Positions 22,902-31,008 are shown, counted from the first letter of the stretch. The stretch is 44,873 bases of DNA from Acidithiobacillus sp. (GCA_028065135.1 JAPTWR010000089.1:1-44873), one strand, 5' to 3'. Numbers and translations are program-made. The notes: generated from the sequence alone by a model not told the origin.

Positions 22902-23406
22902 ATGGGGCCTCTCGTATAGGTTTACCCAGCAACCGATTTAGCAGGATAACAAAAAACTTGATTGGCTTCTTGTACTTAAGGGCATCAATCCGCTCATGAG
23001 CGCTGTTGATAAAAAGGTTAAGATCAGCCCCTTCCGTCTTATTGGCCTTAGTGACCGTAAAAAATACCGCATATTCAAATTTACGACCATCCTCCACCAT
23101 ATCGACTGTTATGAACTCTTCTCGGCCGGAATGCAGACAGCGTCTTCTTTCCAGGTCAGCAATAATGCTCGGCAACCGTTTAGATAAAGCCCATCTTCCA
23201 GAATCAAAAACACGCTTTTCCCGGCTATCGGAGTACCAGACATCTGCAGCGACATCCTCATCTGTGGACGGTTTCCTAGTGAAGCAGTGCATACTGTATG
23301 ACACAACGATCTTGAGTACACGCTCTGCATTCTGGGCTTTAGCTGGTATTGTCACCTCCCACAGCAACGGATGAAGATGATCCAGTTCATAGACATTCCC
23401 GCCCAT
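22900..23406 (-). CDS. hypothetical protein, conserved type
   Basis: A 168-residue protein; the start is uncertain. I take MGGNVYELDHLHPLLWEV because related proteins I remember begin near that motif; ATG 23448 and GTG 23562 are upstream options without better ribosome-binding sites. Visible segments are a Cys/His motif SMHCFTRKP, a charged middle (GRWALSKRLPSIIADL) and a beta-rich end (YAVFFTVTKANKTEGADLNL then KKPIKFFVILLN). I recall similar stand-alone proteins in many proteobacteria with no known function. Confidence 0.6.
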   Translation of the reverse strand: MGGNVYELDHLHPLLWEVTIPAKAQNAERVLKIVVSYSMHCFTRKPSTDEDVAADVWYSDSREKRVFDSGRWALSKRLPSIIADLERRRCLHSGREEFITVDMVEDGRKFEYAVFFTVTKANKTEGADLNLFINSAHERIDALKYKKPIKFFVILLNRLLGKPIREAP

Positions 23407-23522
23407 ACTATGACTTTTCCAGTCTATTCCGCTTGTTGGCCTCCCCATATTAGAATTAAGCAACCCGTCTTGACATGCACTTCGCGAGTTTAGGCACACA
23501 GTTCCTTTAGTGCAACCAGACA

Positions 23523-23542
23523 CCGCTTCCCTTTCCGTGCAT
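23523..23542 (+). repeat. degenerate leader element
   Basis: CCGCTTCCCTTTCCGTGCAT, 35 bases before the ATG at 23577. Both ends match the other leader copies; the centre differs. Confidence 0.45.
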
Positions 23543-23576
23543 AGCCTATCAACCACTATCACGAGGAAAAGCAGCC

Positions 23577-23852
23577 ATGCCCGCAGTAGCTCATCTCTAT
23601 CCTGACCAGGCCTACCTTACGCACAAGGCGGCAGCCATGGTTCACGCCGTGGCCATCGTATATCAACAAGACCCGGACATGCTGTCTGCAGCCGGTGACT
23701 TGCTCATCGGCATCAAAACGGGCCTGCTGCCTGTTGACGTCCTGATGCACCTGGCGAATAGCCTGCCCTTTGTTATGCAGTGCGTGCGTTGGACAGCAGT
23801 GAACATTGACAGGCCATGGGGCGACGACAGCTACCTGTGTGCAAAAATTTAG
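23577..23852 (+). CDS. hypothetical protein
   Basis: A 91-residue protein starting MPAVAHLYPDQAYLTHKAA, with GAGGAAAAG upstream of the ATG. Helical, with a hydrophobic stretch (ALANSLPFVM-like, about residues 60-72) too weak for a sure membrane segment. Not recognised. Confidence 0.6.
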   Translation: MPAVAHLYPDQAYLTHKAAAMVHAVAIVYQQDPDMLSAAGDLLIGIKTGLLPVDVLMHLANSLPFVMQCVRWTAVNIDRPWGDDSYLCAKI

Positions 23853-24007
23853 TCTCTGTTGACAGACCGCATTTGGCCGCCGGGCGCCCCATCTATTGTG
23901 GTGACGAGCGTTACCCTGGCATGGTGATCAAAAAGTTTCCGGATGGCCGCAAGCAGTTGATCAGGATCAGCGGTTCCGGTGAAGAAACAGTCATCCGGGA
24001 GATGTAA
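23816..24007 (+). CDS. hypothetical small basic protein
   Basis: A 63-residue frame overlapping the previous gene by 37 bases. GTG 23837 is an alternative start that shortens the overlap. The part from residue 20 (RPHLAAGRPIYCGDERYPGM, then VIKKFPDGRKQLIRISG) looks like a small beta-barrel of the type found in plasmid accessory proteins. Weak ribosome-binding site; moderate doubt whether this start is right. Confidence 0.4.
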   Translation: MGRRQLPVCKNLVSVDRPHLAAGRPIYCGDERYPGMVIKKFPDGRKQLIRISGSGEETVIREM

Positions 24008-24084
24008 TGCCACAACTCTGGATCGTTGCCGGGCTGACAGTGCAACACCAAGGAAGGGGTATCCGCCAGCTTCGTCCTCCCGCT

Positions 24085-24113
24085 TTGATAAGACAAGGCG
24101 ATTGCATTACTAT
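24085..24113 (+). promoter_or_regulatory. promoter of the prlF-yhaV pair
   Basis: TTGATA (24085-24090), 17-base spacer, TACTAT (24108-24113). The downstream ATTACTATGTAAAGCAT stretch may hold the antitoxin operator. Confidence 0.55.
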
Positions 24114-24146
24114 GTAAAGCATCCTCACCTTTAGCCGGAGAGCGCC

Positions 24147-24476
24147 ATGCCCACCACCCTCGAAGTCGAATCCACGTTGACCGACCGCTACCAGACGACG
24201 GTGCCGGAAACCGTGCGTCGCGCCCTTCGACTTGCCAAGCGCGACAAGATTCACTACACGATCCGCCCCAGCGGCGAAGTTGTGCTGACGCGCGCCGAAG
24301 CCTCCGATGGAAACGACCCGTTGCTCGGCCAGTTCCTGGACTTTCTGGCTCGTGACATCGCCAGCCATCCTGAGCGCCTGCAGGCAGTGGATGTTGCCCT
24401 GGTCCAACGGCTCCAATCGCTGGTCGGCGGCATGGAAGTCGATCTGGAGGCCGCCCTGTCGGCAGACGATGAATGA
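24147..24476 (+). CDS. prlF: PrlF/SohA-type antitoxin
   Basis: A 109-residue AbrB/MazE-fold antitoxin: swapped-hairpin segment STLTDRYQTTVPETVRRALR, then KRDKIHYTIRPSGEVVLTRA, and an acidic C-terminal toxin-binding tail (VDLEAALSADDE). It neutralises YhaV and represses its own operon. It overlaps yhaV by four bases (ATGA). Gene order antitoxin-toxin as in E. coli. Confidence 0.92.
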   Translation: MPTTLEVESTLTDRYQTTVPETVRRALRLAKRDKIHYTIRPSGEVVLTRAEASDGNDPLLGQFLDFLARDIASHPERLQAVDVALVQRLQSLVGGMEVDLEAALSADDE

Positions 24477-24979
24477 GCGCGAGATCACCCGCGCCTTTGG
24501 TCATTCACGGCTGGACGGTTTTTGCTCACCCGCTATTCCTGGCGCAGCTTGAAGCTCTGGCCCAGCAGGTCGAGGCCTTCAAGCAAAAGGACCCGGTCGG
24601 GTACGAGAAGAAGAACGCCAGCAAACGACTGGCGGCGATCACCAGGCTGGCGTTCGATGTCATCCCGCAAGATCCGGCTCGGCCGGAATACAGGCAGGGC
24701 AATACCATCGGCGGCGAGCACAAGCACTGGTTTCGGGCCAAGTTTTTCCAGCAATACCGGTTGTTCTTCCGCTACCACGCGCCGAGCAAGGTGATCGTGT
24801 TCGCGCGGGTCAATGACGAGGACACCAAACGTGCCTACGAGAACAGAAACGACGCCTACCGGGTATTCCGCAAGATGCTGGAAAGCGGCCATCCTCCGGA
24901 CGACTGGAATCAATTGCTGGCCGAAGCGCGAGCCGAGGGACAACGCTTGCAACGGTTCGCCACTGGCATTGCACCGTAA
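24473..24979 (+). CDS. yhaV: YhaV-type toxin (RelE-superfamily RNase)
   Basis: A 168-residue toxin of normal family length. Conserved segments visible: VIHGWTVFAHPLFLAQLEAL, the ASKRLAAITRLAFDVIPQDP stretch, QGNTIGGEHKHWFRAKFFQQ, YRLFFRYHAPSKVIVFARVN and AYRVFRKMLESGHPPDDW. YhaV cleaves mRNA in a translation-dependent way. Coupled to the upstream antitoxin; it should serve element maintenance. Confidence 0.92.
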   Translation: MSARSPAPLVIHGWTVFAHPLFLAQLEALAQQVEAFKQKDPVGYEKKNASKRLAAITRLAFDVIPQDPARPEYRQGNTIGGEHKHWFRAKFFQQYRLFFRYHAPSKVIVFARVNDEDTKRAYENRNDAYRVFRKMLESGHPPDDWNQLLAEARAEGQRLQRFATGIAP

Positions 24980-24994
24980 GGCTTGGCTTTATCA

Positions 24995-25014
24995 CCGCTT
25001 CCCGCCCTGCGCAT
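24995..25014 (+). repeat. leader element before the 25062 gene
   Basis: CCGCTTCCCGCCCTGCGCAT, 48 bases before the ATG. Confidence 0.65.
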
Positions 25015-25061
25015 AGGTTACAAGGGCCGGATGGTCCAGCCCGACTTCAGGAGCAACCCTC

Positions 25062-25490
25062 ATGAAAACCTGTCCCCTCCCCGATTCTCTGAAACGCTAT
25101 ATCACTATCCCCAACAGCCTGTGGGCCATGCCCTCCGAACACCCTGATCTAAAAGTCTCGGCCGCCCTGACCACTCTGCTGGAGATGGTCGTTGATCGCG
25201 GTTCCGCCCGCGAATACGGTTGCCGGATGTATGGGCGGAAGTACGAGGCGACCAAGGGCCGCTGGCTGATGGAGGACATCGAAGCCCGGCGGATGGCTGA
25301 AGAAATCTTTGAAGGCTACCTGGCGCCGGATCTCATCCATAATATCGATGAGGCATTCGTCCTGATGTACGACCGCATCCGTGCGGAAACAGCGGCACGG
25401 GATTCGCACCCGGCAGCCTTGCAGGCGACATCGGGTTTGCGCCCGGCACGGGGTTCACACCAGGCTCTGGCGCGATCAGTCGCCGCATAG
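25062..25490 (+). CDS. hypothetical protein
   Basis: A 142-residue protein starting MKTCPLPDSLKRYITIPNSL, with CAGGAG nine bases upstream. The first 110 residues look globular and helical (ARRMAEEIFEGYLAPDLIHN). The last 30 are Ala/Arg-rich low complexity that overlaps the convergent gene by 15 bases. Not recognised. Confidence 0.6.
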   Translation: MKTCPLPDSLKRYITIPNSLWAMPSEHPDLKVSAALTTLLEMVVDRGSAREYGCRMYGRKYEATKGRWLMEDIEARRMAEEIFEGYLAPDLIHNIDEAFVLMYDRIRAETAARDSHPAALQATSGLRPARGSHQALARSVAA

Positions 25491-26486
25491 TCCCATCTCC
25501 GATCCACACCGGGGGGCTGCACCCTGCAAAGGGCCTGCACGGCCATCGCTGTCGGCAGGCCCCCAATCCTCCTTCATGAAAGGCCCTTCCTTCGCGGCCC
25601 ATTTCAGGATACCGTCTATCTGGTGGCGCTCCCAGAACACCAGATCGCTAACCTCCCCGGGCTTTGTCCCCGCAAGCTCTTTGCCCTGGAAAAAGGCAGC
25701 ATATCCTCTCTTACTGGCCTGCCCAACCAGTTTCTCCCACTCCCGTAGACGCTCCATAATCATGGCATTGCTTCCCGCGAGCAATCGGACATCCCCTTTG
25801 GTTGCATAGATGCACGGGGCGCACCCGACCCGGCCCAGCGTCCGGTACAGCGGATTGGGGTCAAGCCCGTGGTCGGCAATGCAGCGGAACACATCCTCCA
25901 CTGTCCAGTCTATCAACGGCCGGAAATTATAGTATCCTTTCGCCACTTTCTCGATCTTCTTTGCGTGTTTTCGCTTATCGCTTTCATCCCGTCGCACCCC
26001 CTGCCACACCACAACGGCCCTGCTCTCCTGCTGGGTAACGCCATCCACATACTCGACAAAGGCATCCCGCTTGAGCCACTCCGTGCAAAACCGCGCCCGG
26101 TTGGTCGGAAAGCGGCCCTTTAACATACACAGATCAAGGAAAGGATTACCGGAGGGCTGCAACACGGCTAAGGCCCGCCGCTTAGCCTTATTGGACCACC
26201 GTATTTTTTCCCCGCGTTTATCCCGGCCAACCCGCCGGTCGCGCGCTATGAACAGTCGCTTTTTGGCTATCTCCCCGGAAAAATCCGGCTTGAGGCGCAC
26301 CACATGAATGCCCAAACGTTTTTCCAAATATTCCAGGTAGGCATAGGTTTCGGGATGCTCATTCCCAGTATCGGCGAATACCGGCCTGACGTTTTTCTTA
26401 CCAACACGGTCGATGGCGAGCAGCAGCGTCGCCGTGGAATCTTTACCGCCGCTCAGCCCCACAATGTGCAGTGTCACGTTTTTCAT
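25476..26486 (-). CDS. PAPS-reductase-like (IbrA/DndC-like) PP-loop protein
   Basis: A 336-residue adenine-nucleotide alpha-hydrolase-fold protein. The PP-loop is IVGLSGGKDSTATLLLAID at the N-terminus. FADTGNEHPETYAYLEYLEK matches the PAPS reductase/DndC second motif. Four Cys (LDLCMLKG, ARFCTEWLK, GCAPCIYA) are arranged as in Fe-S-binding DndC-like members. The ATG follows GGGGAACAGG; a longer frame reaches the promoter. Relatives include IbrA, which works with the ParB-like IbrB, and DndC of DNA phosphorothioation. No IbrB or other dnd gene is seen here, so the substrate is unknown. It is transcribed divergently from the relaxase unit. Confidence 0.8.
   Translation of the reverse strand: MKNVTLHIVGLSGGKDSTATLLLAIDRVGKKNVRPVFADTGNEHPETYAYLEYLEKRLGIHVVRLKPDFSGEIAKKRLFIARDRRVGRDKRGEKIRWSNKAKRRALAVLQPSGNPFLDLCMLKGRFPTNRARFCTEWLKRDAFVEYVDGVTQQESRAVVVWQGVRRDESDKRKHAKKIEKVAKGYYNFRPLIDWTVEDVFRCIADHGLDPNPLYRTLGRVGCAPCIYATKGDVRLLAGSNAMIMERLREWEKLVGQASKRGYAAFFQGKELAGTKPGEVSDLVFWERHQIDGILKWAAKEGPFMKEDWGPADSDGRAGPLQGAAPRCGSEMGLCGD
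25767..25785 (+). repeat. dispersed CGCGGGAAG element, perfect arms
   Basis: ATTGCTTCCCGCGAGCAAT: perfect six-base arms, one base pair changed on both sides relative to 9421-9439. Confidence 0.65.
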
Positions 26487-26541
26487 CCTGTTCCCCTTTC
26501 GTCTGACGCGCCGTCCGCAAGACCGCTTCCTATATTGCTTA

Positions 26542-26550
26542 TATAGCGCC
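26542..26550 (-). promoter_or_regulatory. GGCGCTATA variant promoter box
   Basis: Minus-strand ATGGCGCTATATAAGC, 56 bases before the PAPS-reductase-like ATG. Together with the box at 26566 it forms a 13-base inverted repeat with one mismatch and an 11-base centre (26541-26575). Confidence 0.5.
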
Positions 26551-26565
26551 ATGTTTTCATTTTAT

Positions 26566-26574
26566 GGTGCTATA
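26566..26574 (+). promoter_or_regulatory. GGTGCTATA promoter box of the relaxase unit
   Basis: ATGGTGCTATATAATCGG, an excellent extended -10, 33 bases before the lipoprotein ATG. Confidence 0.65.
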
Positions 26575-26606
26575 TAATCGGAGTGGACACGCAAAGAGGA
26601 AGGTCA

Positions 26607-26738
26607 ATGGAAAAGACATTGCGAATCGCGGCGCTGACCGCTGTTTTAATGGCGCTTACCGGATGCGCCACCACCGGCTATGACGCCAACTACCCGATCT
26701 GCTCTGTACTTCCGTCCGGGGTCGCGGGCTGCAAATAA
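26607..26738 (+). CDS. 43-aa lipoprotein upstream of the relaxase
   Basis: ATG with GAGGAAGG upstream encodes MEKTLRIAALTAVLMALTGC, then ATTGYDANYPICSVLPSGVA and GCK. The lipobox LTGC gives a mature lipid-anchored peptide of only 24 residues with two further Cys, which might pair. It is the first gene after the promoter and ends 10 bases before the relaxase. Position and type recall small entry-exclusion or Kil-like lipoproteins of conjugative plasmids (such as TrbK in RP4), but there is no sequence match to confirm it. Confidence 0.7.
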   Translation: MEKTLRIAALTAVLMALTGCATTGYDANYPICSVLPSGVAGCK

Positions 26739-26748
26739 AGGAACCTCC

Positions 26749-28350
26749 ATGAAAGATCAGGCCACCCTGTCCAGGGAAGAACGCGCCCTTGAGCGAGACC
26801 GGGAGCAGCAGCGCCGGGCAGACCAGCATTTCGCCCACAAACCCCAGGCCGCTCACGCGGTGGGCCGGGTACGCACCATGCGGAATAAAGCCGTAGCGGG
26901 AATGAAACCGAAAATGCCCCACTTTGACAGCAAGCGGCCCAAAGCCACCAAACAGCGCACCGCCGCCGACAAGGCGCACGCCCGCCGCGCATTCGTGCGG
27001 GTGCGCTGGGTGCAGGCCAAGGGCAAGGGTCATTGGGCCGCACATGCAAAATATCTGGAGCGTGAAGGGGCGCAGAAGGAAGGCGAACGCGGGCAAGGCT
27101 TTGACGCCACCGGCGATGGCGTCTCACTGGTGGACAAGGCGAACGAGTGGCAGTCCGCCGGTGATGAGAAAATCTTCAAGATGGTGCTCAGCCCGGAAGA
27201 CGGTGACCGCCTGGACCTGCCGGACTACACCAGGCGCATCCTGGCCCGCATGGAGCAGCAAATGGGCCAGAAGCTGGAGTGGGCGGCCATCGACCACCAC
27301 AACACCGCGCATCCCCATGTCCACGTACTGATTCGCGGGGGGCACAATCTGGAGATAGCGCCGGAGATGATCCGCACTGGTATCCGTGAGATGGCGCAGG
27401 ATGAGGCTACCCGAGACCTGGGCTACCGGTCGGATCGGGAGATTCGCCAGGGACTGGAGCGCGAGATCCCCCAGCGCCGTTTCACCGAGCTGGACCGGAA
27501 AATCATGAAGAAAGTGGAACACACCTCCGATGGTCATGCTGGCGGCGGTCGGAACTTGATTAGCGAGCCGCCGGTAGACCCAGTCAAAGACAATACAGGA
27601 TACGCCGACCGCCGCCAGCGGGTGGCCCGGCTGGGCGCCCTGTGCGAAATCGGGGTAGCCCAAAAAGTGGGTCATATGACCTGGCAACTGGATGACGGCT
27701 GGGATAAGGCGCTGAAGGAACTGGAGGTGCTGCAGACGCGCTCGACGATGCTCCTGCAGCATCGGGAACTCATGACCGACAGCCGGTCGCTACCGGTGGT
27801 CAGCAAGCTGGAACCCGGCCAGCGGATCACTGGCCGGGTGCTGGGTACCGGCCTCGATGAAGGCAATGACCGCTCTTACATTCTGCTCGAAGCCACCGAT
27901 GGACGTGCCCACTTCATCTATCAGGACAACAAAATCGAAACCGCCCGCGGGGACGGGCAACTCAATCCCGGCACATTGGCATCCATCGAGCGTCGTTCTT
28001 TTCAGAAAGATGGCAAAGATATCCAGTTCACCAAGGTCACCGATTACGGACTGGAGATTCCTGCACGAGGCTTTACCACCGCCATGAAAAATGACGATGA
28101 GCGCATGCAAAAGGCACTGGATGATGAACTGGCGCACAAAGGCGCATCATCTGAGCCGCCGGAAGCTGCCGCCAGCATGGTCGCCGTGGGTTTTGCCGGA
28201 CAGTGGCATCGCCTGTTGCTCGAACGTCAGCGTGTCCTGGAACTGGAGAAAGCTAGGATGAGGTCGCGTGATACCGGGAAAAACAGCGATTTTCCGGATT
28301 CCGGCGCTATAGGTAACGTACCGCGCGGCAAAGGCAAGGGGCTGGAATAG
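26749..28350 (+). CDS. conjugative relaxase with DUF3363-like C-terminus
   Basis: A 533-residue protein that should nick oriT and pilot the transferred strand. The N-terminal 80 residues are basic. The relaxase core includes KMVLSPEDGDRLDLPDYTRR and the metal-binding HUH-type motif DHHNTAHPHVHVLIRGG (about residue 182). The candidate nucleophile is a Tyr in the N-terminal half (WAAHAKYLEREG, about residue 100). The C-terminal half matches DUF3363-type relaxases, including a beta-barrel-like part LEPGQRITGRVLG...YILLEATDGRAHFIYQ (about residues 355-420). The start was chosen at the AAGGAACCTCC site. No accessory coupling protein (TraG/VirD4) gene is in the window. Confidence 0.88.
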   Translation: MKDQATLSREERALERDREQQRRADQHFAHKPQAAHAVGRVRTMRNKAVAGMKPKMPHFDSKRPKATKQRTAADKAHARRAFVRVRWVQAKGKGHWAAHAKYLEREGAQKEGERGQGFDATGDGVSLVDKANEWQSAGDEKIFKMVLSPEDGDRLDLPDYTRRILARMEQQMGQKLEWAAIDHHNTAHPHVHVLIRGGHNLEIAPEMIRTGIREMAQDEATRDLGYRSDREIRQGLEREIPQRRFTELDRKIMKKVEHTSDGHAGGGRNLISEPPVDPVKDNTGYADRRQRVARLGALCEIGVAQKVGHMTWQLDDGWDKALKELEVLQTRSTMLLQHRELMTDSRSLPVVSKLEPGQRITGRVLGTGLDEGNDRSYILLEATDGRAHFIYQDNKIETARGDGQLNPGTLASIERRSFQKDGKDIQFTKVTDYGLEIPARGFTTAMKNDDERMQKALDDELAHKGASSEPPEAAASMVAVGFAGQWHRLLLERQRVLELEKARMRSRDTGKNSDFPDSGAIGNVPRGKGKGLE

Positions 28351-28388
28351 GAGACATGCCGCCTGCACACACCGTCCGCAACACAGGT

Positions 28389-28406
28389 CGCTTCCCGCGA
28401 GGCGCA
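28389..28406 (+). repeat. leader element before the broken helicase gene
   Basis: CGCTTCCCGCGAGGCGCA, 36 bases before the ATG at 28442. Confidence 0.6.
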
Positions 28407-28441
28407 CACAAAAATCTGGACACTATAGGACTGGTACCATC

Positions 28442-29852
28442 ATGGCGAAAAAAGCATCCACTGCGTACAAAGGCATTTATTGTGACGGGCTCCGGGTAGG
28501 CATCTGGACGAAATTCGTGGACGGCATCCAGAACACCTTCAAGGCTCACGGCGGGGTGTGGATCCCGAAACCCGTGGGCATCTGGATGCTGCCGAAGTCC
28601 AAAGCAGGCGCCTGTATTTCCGGACTGGCCAACACCCTGCCCGGTGAATTTCCGGAAAGCATTGGCACGGCCATGCTCCAGCGCGCCAGACGCAGACAGG
28701 AGCCTTTTTGGGCCGCATCTTCCCTGCCCTCCCTGCACCAAGACATGTTTGCCGACGGGCATACTGGCGGCGATAGCCATGCTGGCGGCGGCTGGATGTT
28801 CGCCCAGCGATCGTTCGATCCGGTCTTCGTGGCCATCATGAAGAAAAACCATATTGCCCGCTGGGACGGCTCCGCCAAAGCATGGGTTTTTCCGGCCAGC
28901 ATGGATAGACAATCCGTACTCTCTTTTCTGGGAGACGCCGGATTTCCTCGCCAGGCGGGTCGGCAAAAAGTGGCTACTGACCGCGACGCCTGTACTGAAC
29001 CGGGCTGACGAACTGTACAGTCTGCTTTCCATCAGCGGGCACTTCATTGCCGCGGAAATGGATTTCAAGAAGTTCAGGAAGGAATATGACGATCCGGACG
29101 CCTACGCGCTTCTGGGTGCCCGCATCAGCGAGTGGTGCATGAAGAAAGATAAAAATGATGTTCTGCAACTTCAGGGCAAGGTCCACTACGAACCCATCAT
29201 CACCCTCAGCGACGAGCAGAAGATGGACTATGGTACGGCCTGCACCGGCCAGCATCCGCTGGCCGTACTGACCCGGACACGGCAGTGGATCGAGCGCACC
29301 AAGGCGACGTTCATTGAAGAGATGCTTGGGGATTTGCAGCACAGCGCCAAGGCCATCGTCTTCTGCAACTTCACGGCCACGGTGAATCGCTTCATGCGCC
29401 ACTTGGGCGATTCCGCCGTCCGGCTGACCGGCGAAGAAAACATGAAACAGAGAAATGCGGCGGTCGAGCGATTCCAGAACGATCCGGAATGCCGGTTTTT
29501 CATCGCCAACACCAAGGCGGGCGGGGTTGGTCTCAATCTCACCGCGGCATCCTACGTGTTCTTCGCGTCCCGTCCTTGGACACCGGCAGAGCAGGTTCAG
29601 GCCGAGGACCGGGCGTACCGCATTGGCCAGACAGGGGCCGTCGAAGTCTACAACCCGCTCATTCCCGACACGCTGGATGAAGAAATCAAAAAGCTCCTGG
29701 AGTCAAAGGGCAAGGTCAGCGAAGAACTGCTGGCCGAGGCGCTGGCCCGCGGTCGCGGCGAGCGATTGCAGGACGACGAGGAAAGCGACGTGCCGGATGA
29801 TGTGGTGCTCCCCATGCCGCCGATGCCCGTGAACCAGCCCGTTCTTTTCTGA
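28442..29852 (+). pseudogene. HARP-like/SNF2 helicase gene with lost motor lobe and frameshift
   Basis: Two frames make one broken gene. The first (28442 to about 28965) encodes a small N-terminal domain and a HARP-like motif (FDPVFVAIMKKNHIARWDG, then KAWVFPA). The second, in another frame from about 28940 to the stop at 29852, starts directly at SF2 motif III (LLTATPVLNRADELYSLL) and contains the whole second RecA lobe: KAIVFCNFT, GGVGLNLTAASYVFFASRPW (motif V) and EDRAYRIGQTG (motif VI). Walker A, the DEAH box and about 150-200 residues are absent, so an internal deletion has removed lobe 1 and shifted the frame. The gene cannot encode an ATPase as it stands. The intact ancestor would be an SMARCAL1-type annealing helicase. 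Confidence 0.75.
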
Positions 29853-29856
29853 AGCG

Positions 29857-29865
29857 GGTGCTATA
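29857..29865 (+). promoter_or_regulatory. GGTGCTATA promoter box
   Basis: CGGGTGCTATATATGAG, five bases after the pseudogene stop and 64 bases before the ATG at 29929. A CCGGCG/CGCCGG stem lies in the leader near 29882-29904. Confidence 0.6.
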
Positions 29866-29928
29866 TATGAGACAGTAAGTCCCGGCGGGGATTGGCCTCG
29901 CCGGTTAGCATGCACGAGGAGGGTGGTC

Positions 29929-30063
29929 ATGGATAGCGTATGGGAAGTAATGATTGAGAAGTATCGCAAAGATGTAATGTATCGCTTGGCAATCAATGCC
30001 CTGGCTGCGGCTGGGGACAAGATCGCCAATACGGTTGTGGCTGTGGCACTGGCGCAGAATTGA
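29929..30063 (+). CDS. 44-aa hypothetical protein
   Basis: ATG with GAGGAGGG eight bases upstream encodes MDSVWEVMIEKYRKDVMYRL, then AINALAAAGDKIANTVVAVA, LAQN. An amphipathic helix is followed by an Ala/Val-rich segment that could insert in a membrane. A clear promoter and strong ribosome-binding site support it as a real gene. Function unknown. Confidence 0.55.
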   Translation: MDSVWEVMIEKYRKDVMYRLAINALAAAGDKIANTVVAVALAQN

Positions 30064-30106
30064 CCAGACAAAACGGCTGGGTTGTCCCCGCCAAAGGAGA
30101 TTCAGG

Positions 30107-30454
30107 ATGAACAAAGCCACGATTTACAAGACGGCGTTGGCCGTAACAGTGGCTGCAGCCTTGTCCGGTTGCACCAATAATCCATACATGGGCAACGGCC
30201 AGACCGCCGATGCCGCTGGCGGGGCACTTTTGGGTGCGCTGGCGGGTGCGGTCATCGGTAATCAGACCGGAGCAGGTCTTGCGGGGGCCGCCATTGGCGC
30301 GGGCGTTGGCGGCCTGGCGGGTTACGGAGTCGGCAATCCGCCGCAGCCGCATCCACAGCAGGGTTACTACGCACCGCCAGCAAACAATCCGCAGTGTCCG
30401 CCAGGCTATTCCTGCGTACCGACCAGCCCGCAGTATCAGCAACCGTACAACTAA
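30107..30454 (+). CDS. glycine-zipper lipoprotein
   Basis: A 115-residue protein starting MNKATIYKTALAVTVAAALS with lipobox LSGC, then a glycine-zipper 2TM segment (GGALLGALAGAVIGN, GLAGAAIGAGVGGLAGYGVG) and a Pro/Gln/Tyr-rich tail with two Cys. SlyB/OmpA-like glycine-zipper lipoproteins of this kind sit in the outer membrane or periplasm. AAAGGAG precedes the ATG. It may be part of the mating-cell envelope, but the family is broad. Confidence 0.75.
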   Translation: MNKATIYKTALAVTVAAALSGCTNNPYMGNGQTADAAGGALLGALAGAVIGNQTGAGLAGAAIGAGVGGLAGYGVGNPPQPHPQQGYYAPPANNPQCPPGYSCVPTSPQYQQPYN

Positions 30455-30471
30455 CCGGGAGGGCCACAGCA

Positions 30472-30942
30472 ATGAGTGATGAAACCAGTAAGACTGCCAT
30501 TTACGGCAACGTCAAAATCCAGGGAGACCATGCCGCCCGGTTGCGCCGTGAAGCCGCCGCCCGTAAGCTCTCCCTGCCCGCCCTGATCACCGAGTACACC
30601 ATGAGAGGACTGGAAACCCAGGGGCCGGAAGACGATGCATTGAATGGCGTAGAAAAACGCATCGTATCCAGCATTCTTGCCACCCGGTCTGACATTGAGT
30701 CGCTGACCGCGGAGGTGGACACCCTGGCGGCCATGTTCGACACCATCGTCAAACTACTGCTGGTCCACCTGCCCGAGCCGGTCCTCGATGAGAAGGAGGC
30801 CATCACCGCTAGCGCCCTGGGCCGGTATGAGAAGTTCCTGACCCAGGTGGCGGAGACCGGCTTTGACCAGGACCGGCCACGCGCCCTTGCCCGGATTGCC
30901 CAGTTGCTGGATCGCCGGACACATCCCATAGAGAGCGATTGA
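30472..30942 (+). CDS. ribbon-helix-helix-like accessory protein
   Basis: A 156-residue protein starting MSDETSKTAIYGNVKIQGDH. Residues about 12-48 (VKIQGDHAARLRREAAARKL then SLPALITEYTMRGLE) have the beta-helix-helix spacing of RHH DNA-binding proteins. The remainder is a long amphipathic helix (ILATRSDIESLTAEVDTLAA) that may form a coiled coil. Such proteins often act as relaxase accessory factors or as repressors. It has GGGAGGG before the ATG and precedes the polyvalent cluster. The DNA-binding assignment is inference. Confidence 0.6.
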   Translation: MSDETSKTAIYGNVKIQGDHAARLRREAAARKLSLPALITEYTMRGLETQGPEDDALNGVEKRIVSSILATRSDIESLTAEVDTLAAMFDTIVKLLLVHLPEPVLDEKEAITASALGRYEKFLTQVAETGFDQDRPRALARIAQLLDRRTHPIESD

Positions 30943-30956
30943 ATTTTTTCTCAATT

Positions 30957-30974
30957 ACACTATCTTAGTAGTGT
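30957..30974. promoter_or_regulatory. ACACTA/TAGTGT operator-like dyad
   Basis: ACACTA-TCTTAG-TAGTGT, 35 bases before the ATG at 31009. The flanking leader (then CTAACCCATGGACCAG) is shared with the one at 32462-32481. Confidence 0.5.
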
Positions 30975-31008
30975 CATCCTAACCCATGGACCAGGAGGCC
31001 CATCTATC

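Noticed and set aside
28311..28319. GGCGCTATA on the plus strand near the relaxase 3' end
   Set aside because: It is read as codons of the relaxase C-terminus and is over 120 bases from the next start, which has its own ACACTAT-type leader.
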